A DNA stretch of 64,000 nt from Rotaria macrura (taxonomy: Eukaryota > Rotifera > Eurotatoria > Philodinida > Philodinidae). Below the pieces are notes generated by a model, which searched no databases, had not been told where the DNA came from, and saw only the letters and a program-made list of their open reading frames with translations. Below, one piece after another: positions 1 to 9,986 of this stretch. The position numbers and the translations under genes are program-made. Each line of letters starts with the position of its first letter. Positions within the stretch are counted from its first letter, which is position 1. The stretch lies in assembly GCA_900239685.1 (NCBI GenBank), contig OENT01000438.1:52926-116925 (forward strand). Direction: 5' to 3'.

Positions 1-566
1 GTTTCTCGAAATAGATATCCTGTTATCATCGCAGTCATATAAAAAGATGGGGCTGTCGAATATAGGAGTGGATTTTAGTCTATCTATGGAGGAATATAAG
101 AGCCCTACACGAACATTCACCTACACTCCACACCCTCATGCTAATCAGCCTTATTGTTCTCTGTCCCAGGTTGATAAAATCAGACACCGTTATGGTATCA
201 CTTTACGGCGAAGTATATGGCCGTTTCGAATAACTTACGATAGTCATTTATGAAAAGTATTTTGGAAAATTTACGGGTATAAATATACCATTTCCTACAG
301 CTTAATTATCCTTGGAACTCGTTTGTTTTGACTATGCGAACCTGTTTATTTCCTTGTTGTAGTCAGGTCGTTTTTGGTGTGAACTCGTATTTGTGTTTTC
401 CTTTAAAAAAAGGAACAAACATATAATACACATTTTAAATAACATTTGTTTTCTATTGAAATATTTAGCCATTCGCCATGAAGGAATGATGATAGACAGA
501 AAACCGTAACAAAATACTAAATGATAGAAAATAAAGACAAAATTTTGACATGTTTTCGGCTGATAG
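1..566. other. intergenic, no gene seen
   Basis: AT-rich sequence with only short stop-bounded frames. I see no splice-linked coding potential, RNA gene or repeat before the hAT-type element that starts at 567. Confidence 0.6.
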
Positions 567-1345
567 TAGGGGTGGGAAGTTACCGTTACTTGGTAACGTA
601 ACGGTAACGGAAAAGTTACCAGTTACCAGGTAACGGTAACGGGCCGTTACCAGTTACTAAGTAACGGAGTAACGGAAAAAATATTCTTGCAATAACTTAG
701 CAGCAAAAGGAATTTAAGAAAAAACAGCGTAATTCTATAAAGGTTGACGANNNNNNNNNNNNNNNNNNNNNNNNNNNNNNNNNNNNNNNNNNNNNNNNNN
801 NNNNNNNNNNNNNNNNNNNNNNNNNNNNNNNNNNNNNNNNNNNNNNNNTTAGCCCAGAAAACGTACTTCAATATTTTGGAATTCTGAAAGCGAATTCGGA
901 TTCCCCGTCCCCGATTTACTTTCGTCAACTTTTAAAATATTCGCTTACTTTCTGAAAAATACCTTCCCTTATCCCAGAAAACATACTTCAATATTTTCGA
1001 ATTCTGATTGCAGATTCGAATTCCCCGTCCCCGATTTACTCTCGTCAACCTTTATAGAATTACGCTGTTTTTTCTTAAATTCCTTTTGCTGCTAAGTTAT
1101 TGCAAGAATATTTTTTCCGTTACTCCGTTACTTAGTAACTGGTAACGGCCCGCGACCGTTACCTGGTAACTGGTAACGGGAACAGTTACTCCGTTACCTG
1201 GTAACTGGTAACCGGTAACGGGAACAGTTACTCCGTTACCTGACAACTGGTAACTTTTCCGTTACCGTCACCTGGTAACTGGTAACTTTTCCGTTACCGT
1301 TACCTGGTAACGTAACGGGTCGGTAACGGTAACTTCCCACCCCTA
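567..1345. mobile_element. non-autonomous hAT-type foldback element
   Basis: The ends are inverted: TAGGGGTGGGAAGTTACCG on the left and its complement, ending in CCCACCCCTA, on the right. The flanking octamers are GCTGATAG (559-566) and GCTGATAC (1346-1353), an 8-bp target duplication with one mismatch, as hAT elements make. Both subterminal regions are dense in degenerate GTAACGG/CCGTTAC units, at about 575-665 and 1115-1335. The inner arms also mirror each other (about 660-750 against 1045-1130), so the single strand would fold over most of its length. A ~121-bp unit is directly repeated from about 848 and again from about 969. An assembly gap of 98 N lies at 751-848. There is no transposase, so it would need one supplied in trans. 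Confidence 0.85.
751..848. other. assembly gap (98 N)
   Basis: A run of N inside the left inner arm of the hAT-type foldback element. The gap probably reflects collapse of the tandem ~121-bp unit or of the hairpin during assembly. Confidence 0.99.
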
Positions 1346-2164
1346 GCTGATACCATATATCTAAAAGCAAGAAGAAAAATTTAAATACAATTGGACTTCA
1401 AGAAAATTCCAAAACAGTCCTTCACAGGTCGAGAAATCTGGACAAGATCCAGCAGAAACACTCTGCAGACTGGAAGTAGTATTCCGAGGTGAGAAAGAGT
1501 TTCGATTATTCGTGAGAACTCTGCCCGTTTCCTATCCTAATCATAAGGAAATCAACCAGGAAGATCGAAAAAATACTTGGGAACTTCCGGTTTTTCATAT
1601 TTTGTCGATTTCTCGAGTCGGATTGGAATGATCCTTGATCGGATGTTTAGCCTCTTCGTTTAGCAGGATCCTGCCGTTTCTGGTTTCCAGATTGGGCCGT
1701 TTATAGCAAACTGAACGCTCATCTTCTGCGACATTGAACTCCCACGAGCATTAGGGATGAAACCAGTCTTCCATTCTAGCCATCAAATTAAAAAAGAAAT
1801 CTGGAATAGGAATGTAACTGCAACTATCTACGAAGCATATTTTCACCCAATTAGACGCTATGTAAGGGGGTGTCGTTCGACTTTGAATCCCCTTCGAAAA
1901 GTTGTGTGCTTAGGGTAAGTTGGATCAAAAGGAGCGTCGAGATGATTCTTTTGTTAAACTGTGATTTTGAGAAGTAGGTTAGAATTTGATACAGTTTTAC
2001 TTCATACTCTTCTCTCTTGGAAATTTTCTGGGAAGTATAATTGAGATTAAAATATTTTCTTTGTCTACTGACGTTTTGGTCAGAAAAACCTTTTTGAGGT
2101 CATTAATGGATGGAAAAGAAGAATTAATTCCAACTAGATAATGTTTTTCCTTGCTTGACTCGTA

Positions 2165-2260
2165 TGTGACTGTGGGTGTGAGTGACGGTAAAGGTTTTGA
2201 AGGTGGTTTGAATGCAAAATATTAGTCCTTAATTTCACCCAAACTCCAACATCCACAGCG
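2165..2260. repeat. paired G-rich/C-rich block 1
   Basis: A degenerate tract with GTGACTGTGGGTGTGAGTG on the left is followed about 50 bp later by a C-rich tract (CACCCAAACTCCAACATCCAC). First of nine such pairs in the window. The units resemble TGTGGG on the left and CCCACA on the right. Confidence 0.55.
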
Positions 2261-2983
2261 ATTTATAAGCACTCTAAAATTGGAGTCATAGTGGAGCACA
2301 CATCAGAGGAGTCACTATTTCCTCCCTTGGAAAAAACCCAACGAACACAATATGTAAATGCGTCATCGGTGGCGTGCTCGGAGTATTTTTTCTTTCTGTT
2401 CCTTTTCTTTTAATCTTCTTCTCGCATGACACCATAGTTTGAGTGCAAGTATACAGTTATGTTTAATAGGAAAACTAATTTAGAAATTCATGTGGGTTCT
2501 ATACATAAGATAAAGAGAAGTTACTATTTCAGTAACTGGCGAAAAATATCAAGTTATCAATCGAAAATGCTGGGATTTTTTTGATTTCAAACGAATTCAC
2601 CGGAAATTCCAGATTCGAGTTGTACATTGTTAACTGTCTTAAATAAATATAAAATTCTACTGTCAATATGGGAAACTATCCTTTTAGAATAAAATTTATT
2701 GGAGTAGTTGTTTAATCAGTGTTCGACAACTGGGAAAAGGTTTTATGAATCATAGCTGATATGAGTAGAAAGTTATCCCTATTCTAGAATATGATGAGAT
2801 AAGATGCGTAGAGACAAAAAAGATATTGGACTGAATTCTCAAAGGCTATGTCATTTCTTGCCGTCATTTTTGTTCTTCATTCTATTTCGATTTACTCTAG
2901 TGATTTTCATTTCAAAGAACAACTAAGACAATATTATGGAAGAAAACTCATCAAAGTGGATCGCTGGGTACTCGTGAGCAATG

Positions 2984-3090
2984 ATGTGGGCGTCAATGTA
3001 GGTTTAGAAAGTGTGGGGTGAATTAAAGCTAACTCGTTGTCTGCAATTACACCCATCCACTCGCAGTCTAACCCACGCCCATACCCACAA
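2984..3090. repeat. paired G-rich/C-rich block 2
   Basis: G-rich motifs (GATGTGGGCG, then AGTGTGGGGTG) are followed by C-rich motifs (ACACCCATCCAC, ACCCACGCCCATACCCAC). Same left-G, right-C order as the other blocks. It ends about 100 bp before the ORF at 3188. Confidence 0.6.
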
Positions 3091-3187
3091 TTTTATGCAA
3101 GGAAAACTGTGCTGATGCTGCAACTGACTTCGTTTTCAACCACTTGAGAAATATGCTATTCTTTCTTTTTATATTGTAGAGAAAACA

Positions 3188-3499
3188 ATGTCGATAGGCC
3201 TCAGCAATGAAGACCATCATCTAATCCAGAATTTTCTTACTGATTACGATGATTCAGTTACATGGCAATTGACACACGCACAAAATATCAAGAAAATATT
3301 AAAACCAAGATTGGAATTGTTCTTCAAACAACTTGGTTGTGATTCAGACTCTGATAATCGAAGCCGCGTTGACAATTTAATATTAGAATACAAAGAAGTT
3401 TTAACGATTTGGCGGACACACCGTCAAAATATTTTTCGAGGGTTGCGACCATTGTTGAACGACGCAGTCCTTAGAATTCGAAACGATTATGACACGTAA
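3188..3499 (+). CDS. small hypothetical helical protein, 103 aa
   Basis: An open frame of 103 codons starting at ATG. I do not recognise the protein. It has no signal peptide or membrane segment and is rich in charged and hydrophobic residues in a helical pattern (for example NIKKILKPRLELFFKQLG and VDNLILEYKEVL). Immediately upstream is a pyrimidine-rich tract ending in TTGTAG, 8 bases before the ATG. That looks like a splice acceptor, either for an upstream intron or for spliced-leader trans-splicing, which is known in rotifers. The ORF lies between paired blocks 2 and 3. It could be a terminal exon of a larger gene or a remnant. I see no upstream exon. Confidence 0.45.
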   Translation: MSIGLSNEDHHLIQNFLTDYDDSVTWQLTHAQNIKKILKPRLELFFKQLGCDSDSDNRSRVDNLILEYKEVLTIWRTHRQNIFRGLRPLLNDAVLRIRNDYDT

Positions 3500-3747
3500 A
3501 ATAACTGATCGAATCTTAACTTTTCAAAAAATGACACTACCTTCATACACAATTGAAGATCTATCACAACAATACTCTACTTCTAACCTATGCTAAAAAC
3601 ATTGTAATTTTCTTAAACACTCTTGAAATGAATTACAAGAATAATATTCGTCTTATTCAGGACTATTACACTGCATTATAGCGATTGATCCTAATTCCAT
3701 CAACTTTTCGAAATCTTTGTTTTTTGAGCATCAATTTCTCAGCATCT

Positions 3748-3848
3748 ATGTGTCTGGGTGTGTATGACATTTTAGGTTTCGAAGGCGATATAAATATTAT
3801 ATTAGCTCTTGTCTTCACACACGCACACTCTAAACCACACCCTAACCA
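3748..3848. repeat. paired G-rich/C-rich block 3
   Basis: TGTGTCTGGGTGTGTATG on the left and CACACACGCACACTC followed by CCACACCCTAACC on the right, about 60 bp apart. Same polarity as the other blocks. Short ORFs across it on both strands are low-complexity artefacts. Confidence 0.55.
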
Positions 3849-3974
3849 GATGTCGCATGGTATAGAATCATTTATCATGGTAAACCCAAGAAAATCGTAT
3901 CAGTTCTGGGAAAAATTCATTTTTTGAATTTCAATAAGTCAATGAAATAGCATGCATCCGATAAAAGTCTGTGA

Positions 3975-4083
3975 TAGGGTCCTGCGGGACAGTCCTGAAT
4001 CCCGAAAAATACCGTTTGTCCTTTCCCGCGGGACAGAGCAAACGGGATTCGGGACAATTAAAAGTTTGTCCCGCAGGTCTCTA
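3975..4083. mobile_element. 109-bp hAT-type MITE
   Basis: The ends are TAGGGTCCTGCGGGAC and, on the opposite strand, TAGAGACCTGCGGGAC. The inner part repeats TCCCG/CGGGA motifs. Flanking octamers GTCTGTGA and GTCAGGGA match at 6 of 8 positions, consistent with an old hAT target duplication. No coding capacity. Confidence 0.6.
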
Positions 4084-4561
4084 GTCAGGGAGCAGAAAAA
4101 AACTGTGGACATCTGAAGATTGAAAGGTGCAGCTCATTTAGATCTCGAAATTGTCAAAATTTCAAAACCCAGTTCTTCACATTCACAAACTCTTTTCAAT
4201 CAGCTACTATGTCATAGAACAGTCAACATTGAAGAAAGTTTTTACTCGGAAACATGAAAAAAACTCTATAGGAAATCCATTCCCTAAATCAAAGTGGACA
4301 AGTTAGATAAGGTTTCAGCGACCTTCTTTTATTCACGATGACGATTTATGATTAACGCATTTTTTGCTGTCCATCAGATTCTTCCGTCAACTAACCGTGT
4401 TTATTCCCTGTAAATCATTATCAATTAAGTAGAGATGAAATGGGTTTGAGCATATGCTATGCTTTCTCGTATTTATCGTACTTGAAATGCATTTTTTCTG
4501 ATATAACTTTCTTTGAATATGTTCCATTGCGTAAAGTAGGTATAAAGTGTCGTAAAACGTT

Positions 4562-5940
4562 TTAAGAGCCCCCCCCCCTTCAGAAAATCGATTTTTTTCA
4601 GAAAAGTCGATTTTGAGATAAGCACATATTGTGATAGCGCAAAGTGTCCTCTTTCAGATTATGTGCGATTTATTGCACTTTAAATCGTTTTTGGCTGTGA
4701 AAATAGAAGTTTTCTGGGAGCAGTAGTAGAAATATAAGAGTTTTCCAACAATTTCGCTTAGTTACGGGGATGTGACAGTGGTCAACACGCTTGTAAACAG
4801 CTGTTTGTGAGAAACGCGTATACTTTCTGTTATTTTTTATTAATTAGAGCAATATGCCGGGTTTTCAGAGGCAGGTTTTCGGAACTCTTTTCTACAAAAA
4901 AAGAGGTTTTGAGCGATTTTCAATACTAGTTTACATTCAGAGTTGCTCATTCAAAAACATACATAGGTTATTTTTCATTGCGCATCCGCTGAGCACGGTT
5001 TAAGGGTACTTTCTGAGATAGCAAGAGAAAGAAACCAGCGTTCCCCTGTTTATCGATTAGTTCTTTCCCGATGCTGATGCTGATTCTTTGTCAGCAGGTA
5101 AATACATAATTATTGCAATACTTTGATCTAGAATCATTTTTTGATGAAAATCTACCAAAATAAAACTACTCTAACAAGGGTAATATCAAATTCTCACCAC
5201 CATCTCTACCATCAACATAGTCGTTTCTGCTTAGAGTCCTGTATACAAGACGAAATTGCACGATACGGGTCATGACAGTCATAGTGAAATAAAGTGAAAT
5301 AAAAAAATTGTTTCATATTTTATTCAATTGTAGAATTTTAGACACAGCATTTTACGCTGATTTCAAATATGTGTAACACTAACTATTTTTGTTTCATTCG
5401 CACTCATTTATATGTCTCACAAACTTGTTTATTCGTTTTCTCAAAATCACTTTTTTGGAGAGTTCGGAACCGATTTCTCAGGCTGTATACGAGCTACCAC
5501 ACTACTTTTTTTTAAATAAAAGAAGAGACCTATATCTAGAAAGGTATGTAGCGTTTTTTCGAAATTCGATTTCTTCGCCGAGATAACTGGATAACGCTGA
5601 TGTCAAAAAGCGCTGAATTCCGAGTTCTTGCAGTAGAATGTCTCGGAAATCCGAACAAAACCGAATTTTGAAAAAACGCTACAAACATTTCTAGACATAG
5701 GTTTCTTCTTTTATTTAAAAAAAAGTAGCTCTCTACGTCTTTGGCAGTTCGAGAAATCGGTACCTCACGAGAACCACCATTTTGGGGACTAATTTGTCAA
5801 TAACTCGTTGAAGCAAAAACTTTATGAGCCGAAAATTTGCAAAAAATGGTGTTAACACAACACCTACATTGTCTCAAAATTTCAGACAAATCGGCCCACG
5901 AATAACGAAAATCGCTTCCTGAGTGGGGGGGGGGGCTTAA
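4562..5940. mobile_element. TTAA-flanked non-autonomous element with poly-C ends
   Basis: TTAA at 4562-4565 and 5937-5940 bounds a 1.4-kb unit. Its ends are inverted copies: TTAAGAG followed by about ten C and a TCAGAAAATCGATT-like stretch on the left, and the complement on the right. TTAA target sites are typical of the piggyBac group. A second inverted repeat lies inside, with arms at about 5450-5560 and 5660-5770 and its axis near 5615. It includes a TTTAAATAAAAGAAGA arm motif. No transposase was found. The short ORF at 5389-5586 is part of an arm. Confidence 0.7.
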
Positions 5941-6284
5941 GAAAAGGATGAAAACGTCGAGCAATAACATTCTGACAGAAAAGGGCTGCTCGAACCATCA
6001 ATATCTTTGAACAAGTCCGAGAAAGATCTCATTGGACTGAATGGGGACATGTGTGACTCCTATTACGCAAAATATCTGACTCTCCGAAAACCTTGTGTCA
6101 GTTTTATTGCTCATCGTGCGTAGAATCTATTGGTTAAAATAAATAAAAATGGCTAGCTAGGCTTCAAAGACATACGATTCTTCATTAAACAAGAAAATAT
6201 ACTGATCAGAAACAAGATGCAAAAGGAGCACTGAAAAAACATACATTTTCGGTTGCGATTTTAAGAAAGCGAAAAAATTATGGA

Positions 6285-6356
6285 GGTTCGAGCGAGGCTC
6301 GAACTCGCGACCTTCTGCGTGTGAAGCAGACGTGATAACCGCTACACCATCGAACC
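6285..6356 (-). tRNA. tRNA-Val (anticodon CAC)
   Basis: A full cloverleaf on the minus strand. The acceptor is GGTTCGA/TCGAACC, the D arm contains GGTGTAGCGGTTATCAC, the anticodon stem is TCTGC/GCAGA with loop TTCACAC (anticodon CAC), and the T arm is GCGAG/CTCGC with TTCGAGC. The overall form is close to metazoan tRNA-Val. A T6 run about 8 bases downstream would serve as the RNA polymerase III terminator. Oddities are a U at discriminator position 73 and a CCA encoded immediately after it (6281-6283). Confidence 0.92.
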
Positions 6357-6721
6357 ACAGTGTCATGCTCATAATTTACAGTCGTAAACTCTTCCAAATA
6401 CTTACTTTAATTTGAAAATGAAAATCATATGTCGAATCAACGTCATTGCTTCTTATTTCGGAAAAAAGCAGTATTTGTCTGACGACAAATTCCTATTGTT
6501 TGAAACATAATTTGAAACTTTAACTTTGAATTTATAGTCATTTAAATCTATGTTTGTTCAATCGTACACTGAAAGCTTGAAGTTAATAATTCAGAAAGAA
6601 AAGCAACTAATCATTTAAAATCATGCATCTATGCGCTAGGCAGTGAACCGCTCCTCTCATAGCTGAAATAATGCTTTGTGAATCAAAGATTTTGGCCAAA
6701 AGGTAATTTCATAGAATACTA

Positions 6722-6887
6722 ACTCTGATAAAAAATCAGCTCTCAACCAAGTTCCGTTGGCTCAAAAGACTCCCAACACATAAGGAATTTTCATCGAAAT
6801 CATGATTTCGGAGAAAATTGCATATGTATCGGCCGGGAGTCTTTTGAGCCAACGGAACTTGTTTGAGAGCTGACTTTTTATCAGAGC
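6722..6887. mobile_element. TA-flanked 166-bp palindromic MITE
   Basis: TA dinucleotides at 6720-6721 and 6888-6889 flank a near-perfect inverted repeat. It begins ACTCTGATAAAAAATCAGC and has arms of about 60 bases, including GTTCCGTTGGCTCAAAAGAC. The spacer is about 50 bp. The TA duplication points to a Tc1/mariner-type origin. Non-coding. Confidence 0.8.
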
Positions 6888-7628
6888 TAAAGATCATTAC
6901 GATCTCTCTGTAGACGATGTTTCAACTCCCTGGCATCATCTGTTCTATCGATATGCATGTGCATAAAATGAGAAAAATGCATTTTTCTCAAGTCCTTGTT
7001 ATTCCATACCAAGTCACTAGTGGTTCATCCAATCGCATCCAATTCTTAACTGAAGATACCTCAGCTAAACATAAAACTATAGTGAAAAATTCAGCGTAAA
7101 TAGATGCGTTCTTGAAGAGATGTACATTCCAGGAAAAATCCAAAAAATTGTCGTTTTTTCATGTGGATTCTCCCACAAAAGTTTAATACCTCAAGAACGG
7201 AACAATATTTTTTCAAACGGCTTTCATAGAAATCCATCGAACACCTGCCACTACAGTACATGAAAATATCAGTCAAATAGGAGACCATCGATTGAGCACG
7301 GTCGGTCGTGGACTATCCGGACTGCATCATATGAAAACCCTACCACGACTTCTGTACTTGACATCTCGTGCCGATTCCTCAGCCCAGATTCAACAAATGG
7401 AGCTTTGGACAGAAAGAAGTGAAGATGCCGCTGTTCGGAAAAAGAAAAAGATGATAGAAACCAATCATGAACAAAGATAGTCGAAAACCAAACCAGCTTG
7501 GACGATACTCGGGTGAACAAGATGAGCGTCCTCCGCTGTTGGCTAGGGTAGAGTCGAAAAATTGGCTACTGAAAACAATCAAAAACAAGACAGAATCAGC
7601 GCATTAATTGAAACTAATCTGAGACACA

Positions 7629-9080
7629 CTGACAATTGCAACGTGGAACTTTCAGACGCTATGGGCAACAGGAAAGCTAGAGTTGCTACGAAATGAAATG
7701 AAGATATTCAGTTACGACATAATTGGTATCTCGGAAGTACGTTGCACAGGTAAAGGCGAAACATCAAATGTAGACTTCATCTGGTCAGGAGAAGACAATA
7801 CACATGTATGAGGCGTAGGACTGCTGCTGAATATGGAAGCCAGAAAGGCACTCATGGGATACAATCCAGTAACTTCACGAAATATCATGGCTAGATTCAA
7901 CGCAGCACCATTCAAAATAACAGTAGTACATGTATATGTACCTAGCGCAACCTGTTCGGATGGAGACATCGAAGTATTCTACAATATTCTCGAAAACAGG
8001 CTAGATAAAGTACACAGAAAAAATCTATTCGTCATAACAGGCGACTGGAATACAAAAGTGGTTAGTGATAATACATGCTGGGAAAACATAATGGGAAGAT
8101 AAGGGCGCGGCGATAGATAGGAAGGAGGAGAACTTCGGTTAGAATTCCCAACTAACCACAACTTATACACACGCAATGTGAGATTTGGGGAGAAACCCAA
8201 GCGGAATCGGACTCGGGCGTCACCATATGGTGTGAACAAAAACATGATCGACCTAATCCTAGTCCAACAGAGATGAAAGCCGTTGGTCTTCAACTGTAAA
8301 ACATTCCAAAGTGCAGACATCTGCTCAGATCACTCCCTAGTCCCATGCTATACAAACCTGAGGCTAAAAAGATGTATAACAAGGCACACTCGAGTGTAAA
8401 AACAGATGTGACCCCACTGAAAAACGATATTGTAAGAAAATGCGACACCAATAAACTAGTAGGAAATATAAAGAAAATCTAACCATCTGACAATCTAAGC
8501 GAGCATGCGAGTTTGATAGAAGGTTCTATCAAAGAATCAGCAATAACCGCTAAACGAACAGCCAAGAAACCTTGGATATCTGAAGAAACACTGAAACTAG
8601 CAAAAGAAAAGCCGAAATTGAAACATGTCAAAAATAACTATGATGACAAAGCACAAGAATACAAAGACCTGTGTAAAAAAGTCAAAAAGGCAGCGCGAAA
8701 AGATAAAGAAAACTGAATACAGCAGCAGTGTAAAGAAGTCGAGAAGGGTCTAGTGATTGGTACTACTAGGCAAGCATACAGCATGTTAAAAGTGCTAAGA
8801 AGAAACTTAACTTTTAGAATAAATGTAGTACGAGAGAAAGACGGCAAAATGCTAGTCATAGGACGAAATAATAAAAAAGATGGATGGCGTACTATGACAG
8901 CCTATGCAAGGATCCCAGGGGAAGAGATAGCCTAGTGAGAAACTCGAGAAAGATCACGCCGATGAACACCGAGGATTCACAAGAAATCCTATATTCGGAA
9001 GTAGAAGAAGCGATACGCTATCTGAAAAAGAACAAAAGTGCAGGACTCGACGACATTCCAATAGAAATGCTACAAGTAGG
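7629..9080 (+). pseudogene. 5' part of a LINE ORF2 (endonuclease to start of RT), broken
   Basis: The decayed polyprotein of a non-LTR retrotransposon. From 7629, in one frame interrupted by stops at 7809 and 8100 and later, the residues match an apurinic-type endonuclease: IATWN near the start, GISEVRCTG, then FVITGDWNTKV, and near 8310-8330 the SDHSLV motif. The linker continues in another frame at 8513-8716 (KPWISEETLKLA, YKDLCKKVKKAARKDKEN). The first RT block appears in a third frame at about 8985-9080 (EVEEAIRYLKKNKSAGLDD). Frameshifts and stops show it is dead. The sequence from about 7290 to 7628 may be its 5' leader. The element is cut off just where the paired G-rich block at 9081 begins, and no RT catalytic part follows. 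Confidence 0.88.
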
Positions 9081-9212
9081 AGGAGGGTGTGGGTATTATT
9101 GTGAGTCTGAGTGTTGGTCTGGGTCTGGATGTATGATGTGAGTTGGTATCGGTGCCCGAGTTGATGCGGGTGTGGGAGTCTAGCAAAAAAAATACCCTCA
9201 CCCACACCCTAC
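9081..9212. repeat. paired G-rich/C-rich block 4
   Basis: Begins AGGAGGGTGTGGGTATTATTG, continues with degenerate GTCTGGGT and GGGTGTGGGAG units, and ends ACCCTCACCCACACCCTAC. It abuts the truncated LINE directly on its left. The G-left, C-right order is the same as elsewhere. Confidence 0.7.
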
Positions 9213-9986
9213 TCAGGGATTTATAAAAGTGCAACGTATAGAAAATCTTTAAATGGCTAATAGATATTATCAAACATTTCATAAATCTATCATGGTAAGT
9301 ATTTGGCTTTCATGAATCCCTTTACAATCTCAGTATAGACGGATTATTAGAGGGTTTATGGCAATTCCAAAAACTGTTCAACATGGTTTGTATACGTTGT
9401 ACTTTCATAAACCCTTTAAACATGTTTTAATCAACGAACTTTTTATACAGTATATGAGGTGGCTCTGAGTAGATGTGAAGCATTGGTGTATTAGGACGCC
9501 GCCTTTTCTGTTATTCTTATCTCACAACAAAATCGTCGACTCCGCCAACACCTTCATTCACCTACACATCCTCACCAGGTTCAATTGCCTGCGAATGTTT
9601 GTGTTTCTGTTGCCATGTCTTAAAATAATTCAATATCATCCTTAGGAAACACGTGTTGCTTCAAACTGTGAAAGTAGAAATCAGAAAATCAAAATCTCAA
9701 TTAAATTCAAGCTTCAAGTTTTGCATTCGTGGTTTTTACTGCAACCAATTATGAAGTATCATCTATTTTCAATCGCGATACGAGTTGTTTGTTCTATAAT
9801 TGAAAGCAAACAATATGATATTTAAAAGAAAAACAAGGAATTTCATGTGATAAAACGCATTTATTTATCTGGTGACTTTTTATATAAAGAGATAAGCAAG
9901 ACGGACGAAAATCGAGTTTCAAATGCATCTATTAAAGCAAACGACACAACGTGTTGACTAATTTTCCTTTCTTTCGTCATTTCAAA
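9213..9986. other. intergenic, nothing recognised
   Basis: AT-rich sequence downstream of block 4 and downstream of the minus-strand claudin-like gene. No coding region, RNA gene or repeat ends seen. Confidence 0.5.

Larger units (their letters stand above)
1354..3187. other. intergenic region with two paired G/C-rich blocks
   Basis: No coding region seen. It contains the G-rich/C-rich paired blocks at 2165-2260 and 2984-3090, listed separately. A pyrimidine-rich tract ending in TGTAG precedes the ATG at 3188. Confidence 0.5.

Noticed and set aside
47..253. 68-codon ORF at the left edge
   Set aside because: No domain, no splice support and ordinary length for chance in this sequence.
647..928. 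93-codon minus-strand ORF across the N run
   Set aside because: It exists only because N codons do not stop; it lies within the arms of the hAT foldback element.
7269..7588. Overlapping minus-strand ORFs around 7.3-7.6 kb
   Set aside because: They are antisense to the probable 5' leader of the LINE and show no protein features.
8954..9282. Minus-strand ORFs rich in Thr, His and Pro
   Set aside because: They are translations of the CACACCC-type tract of block 4.
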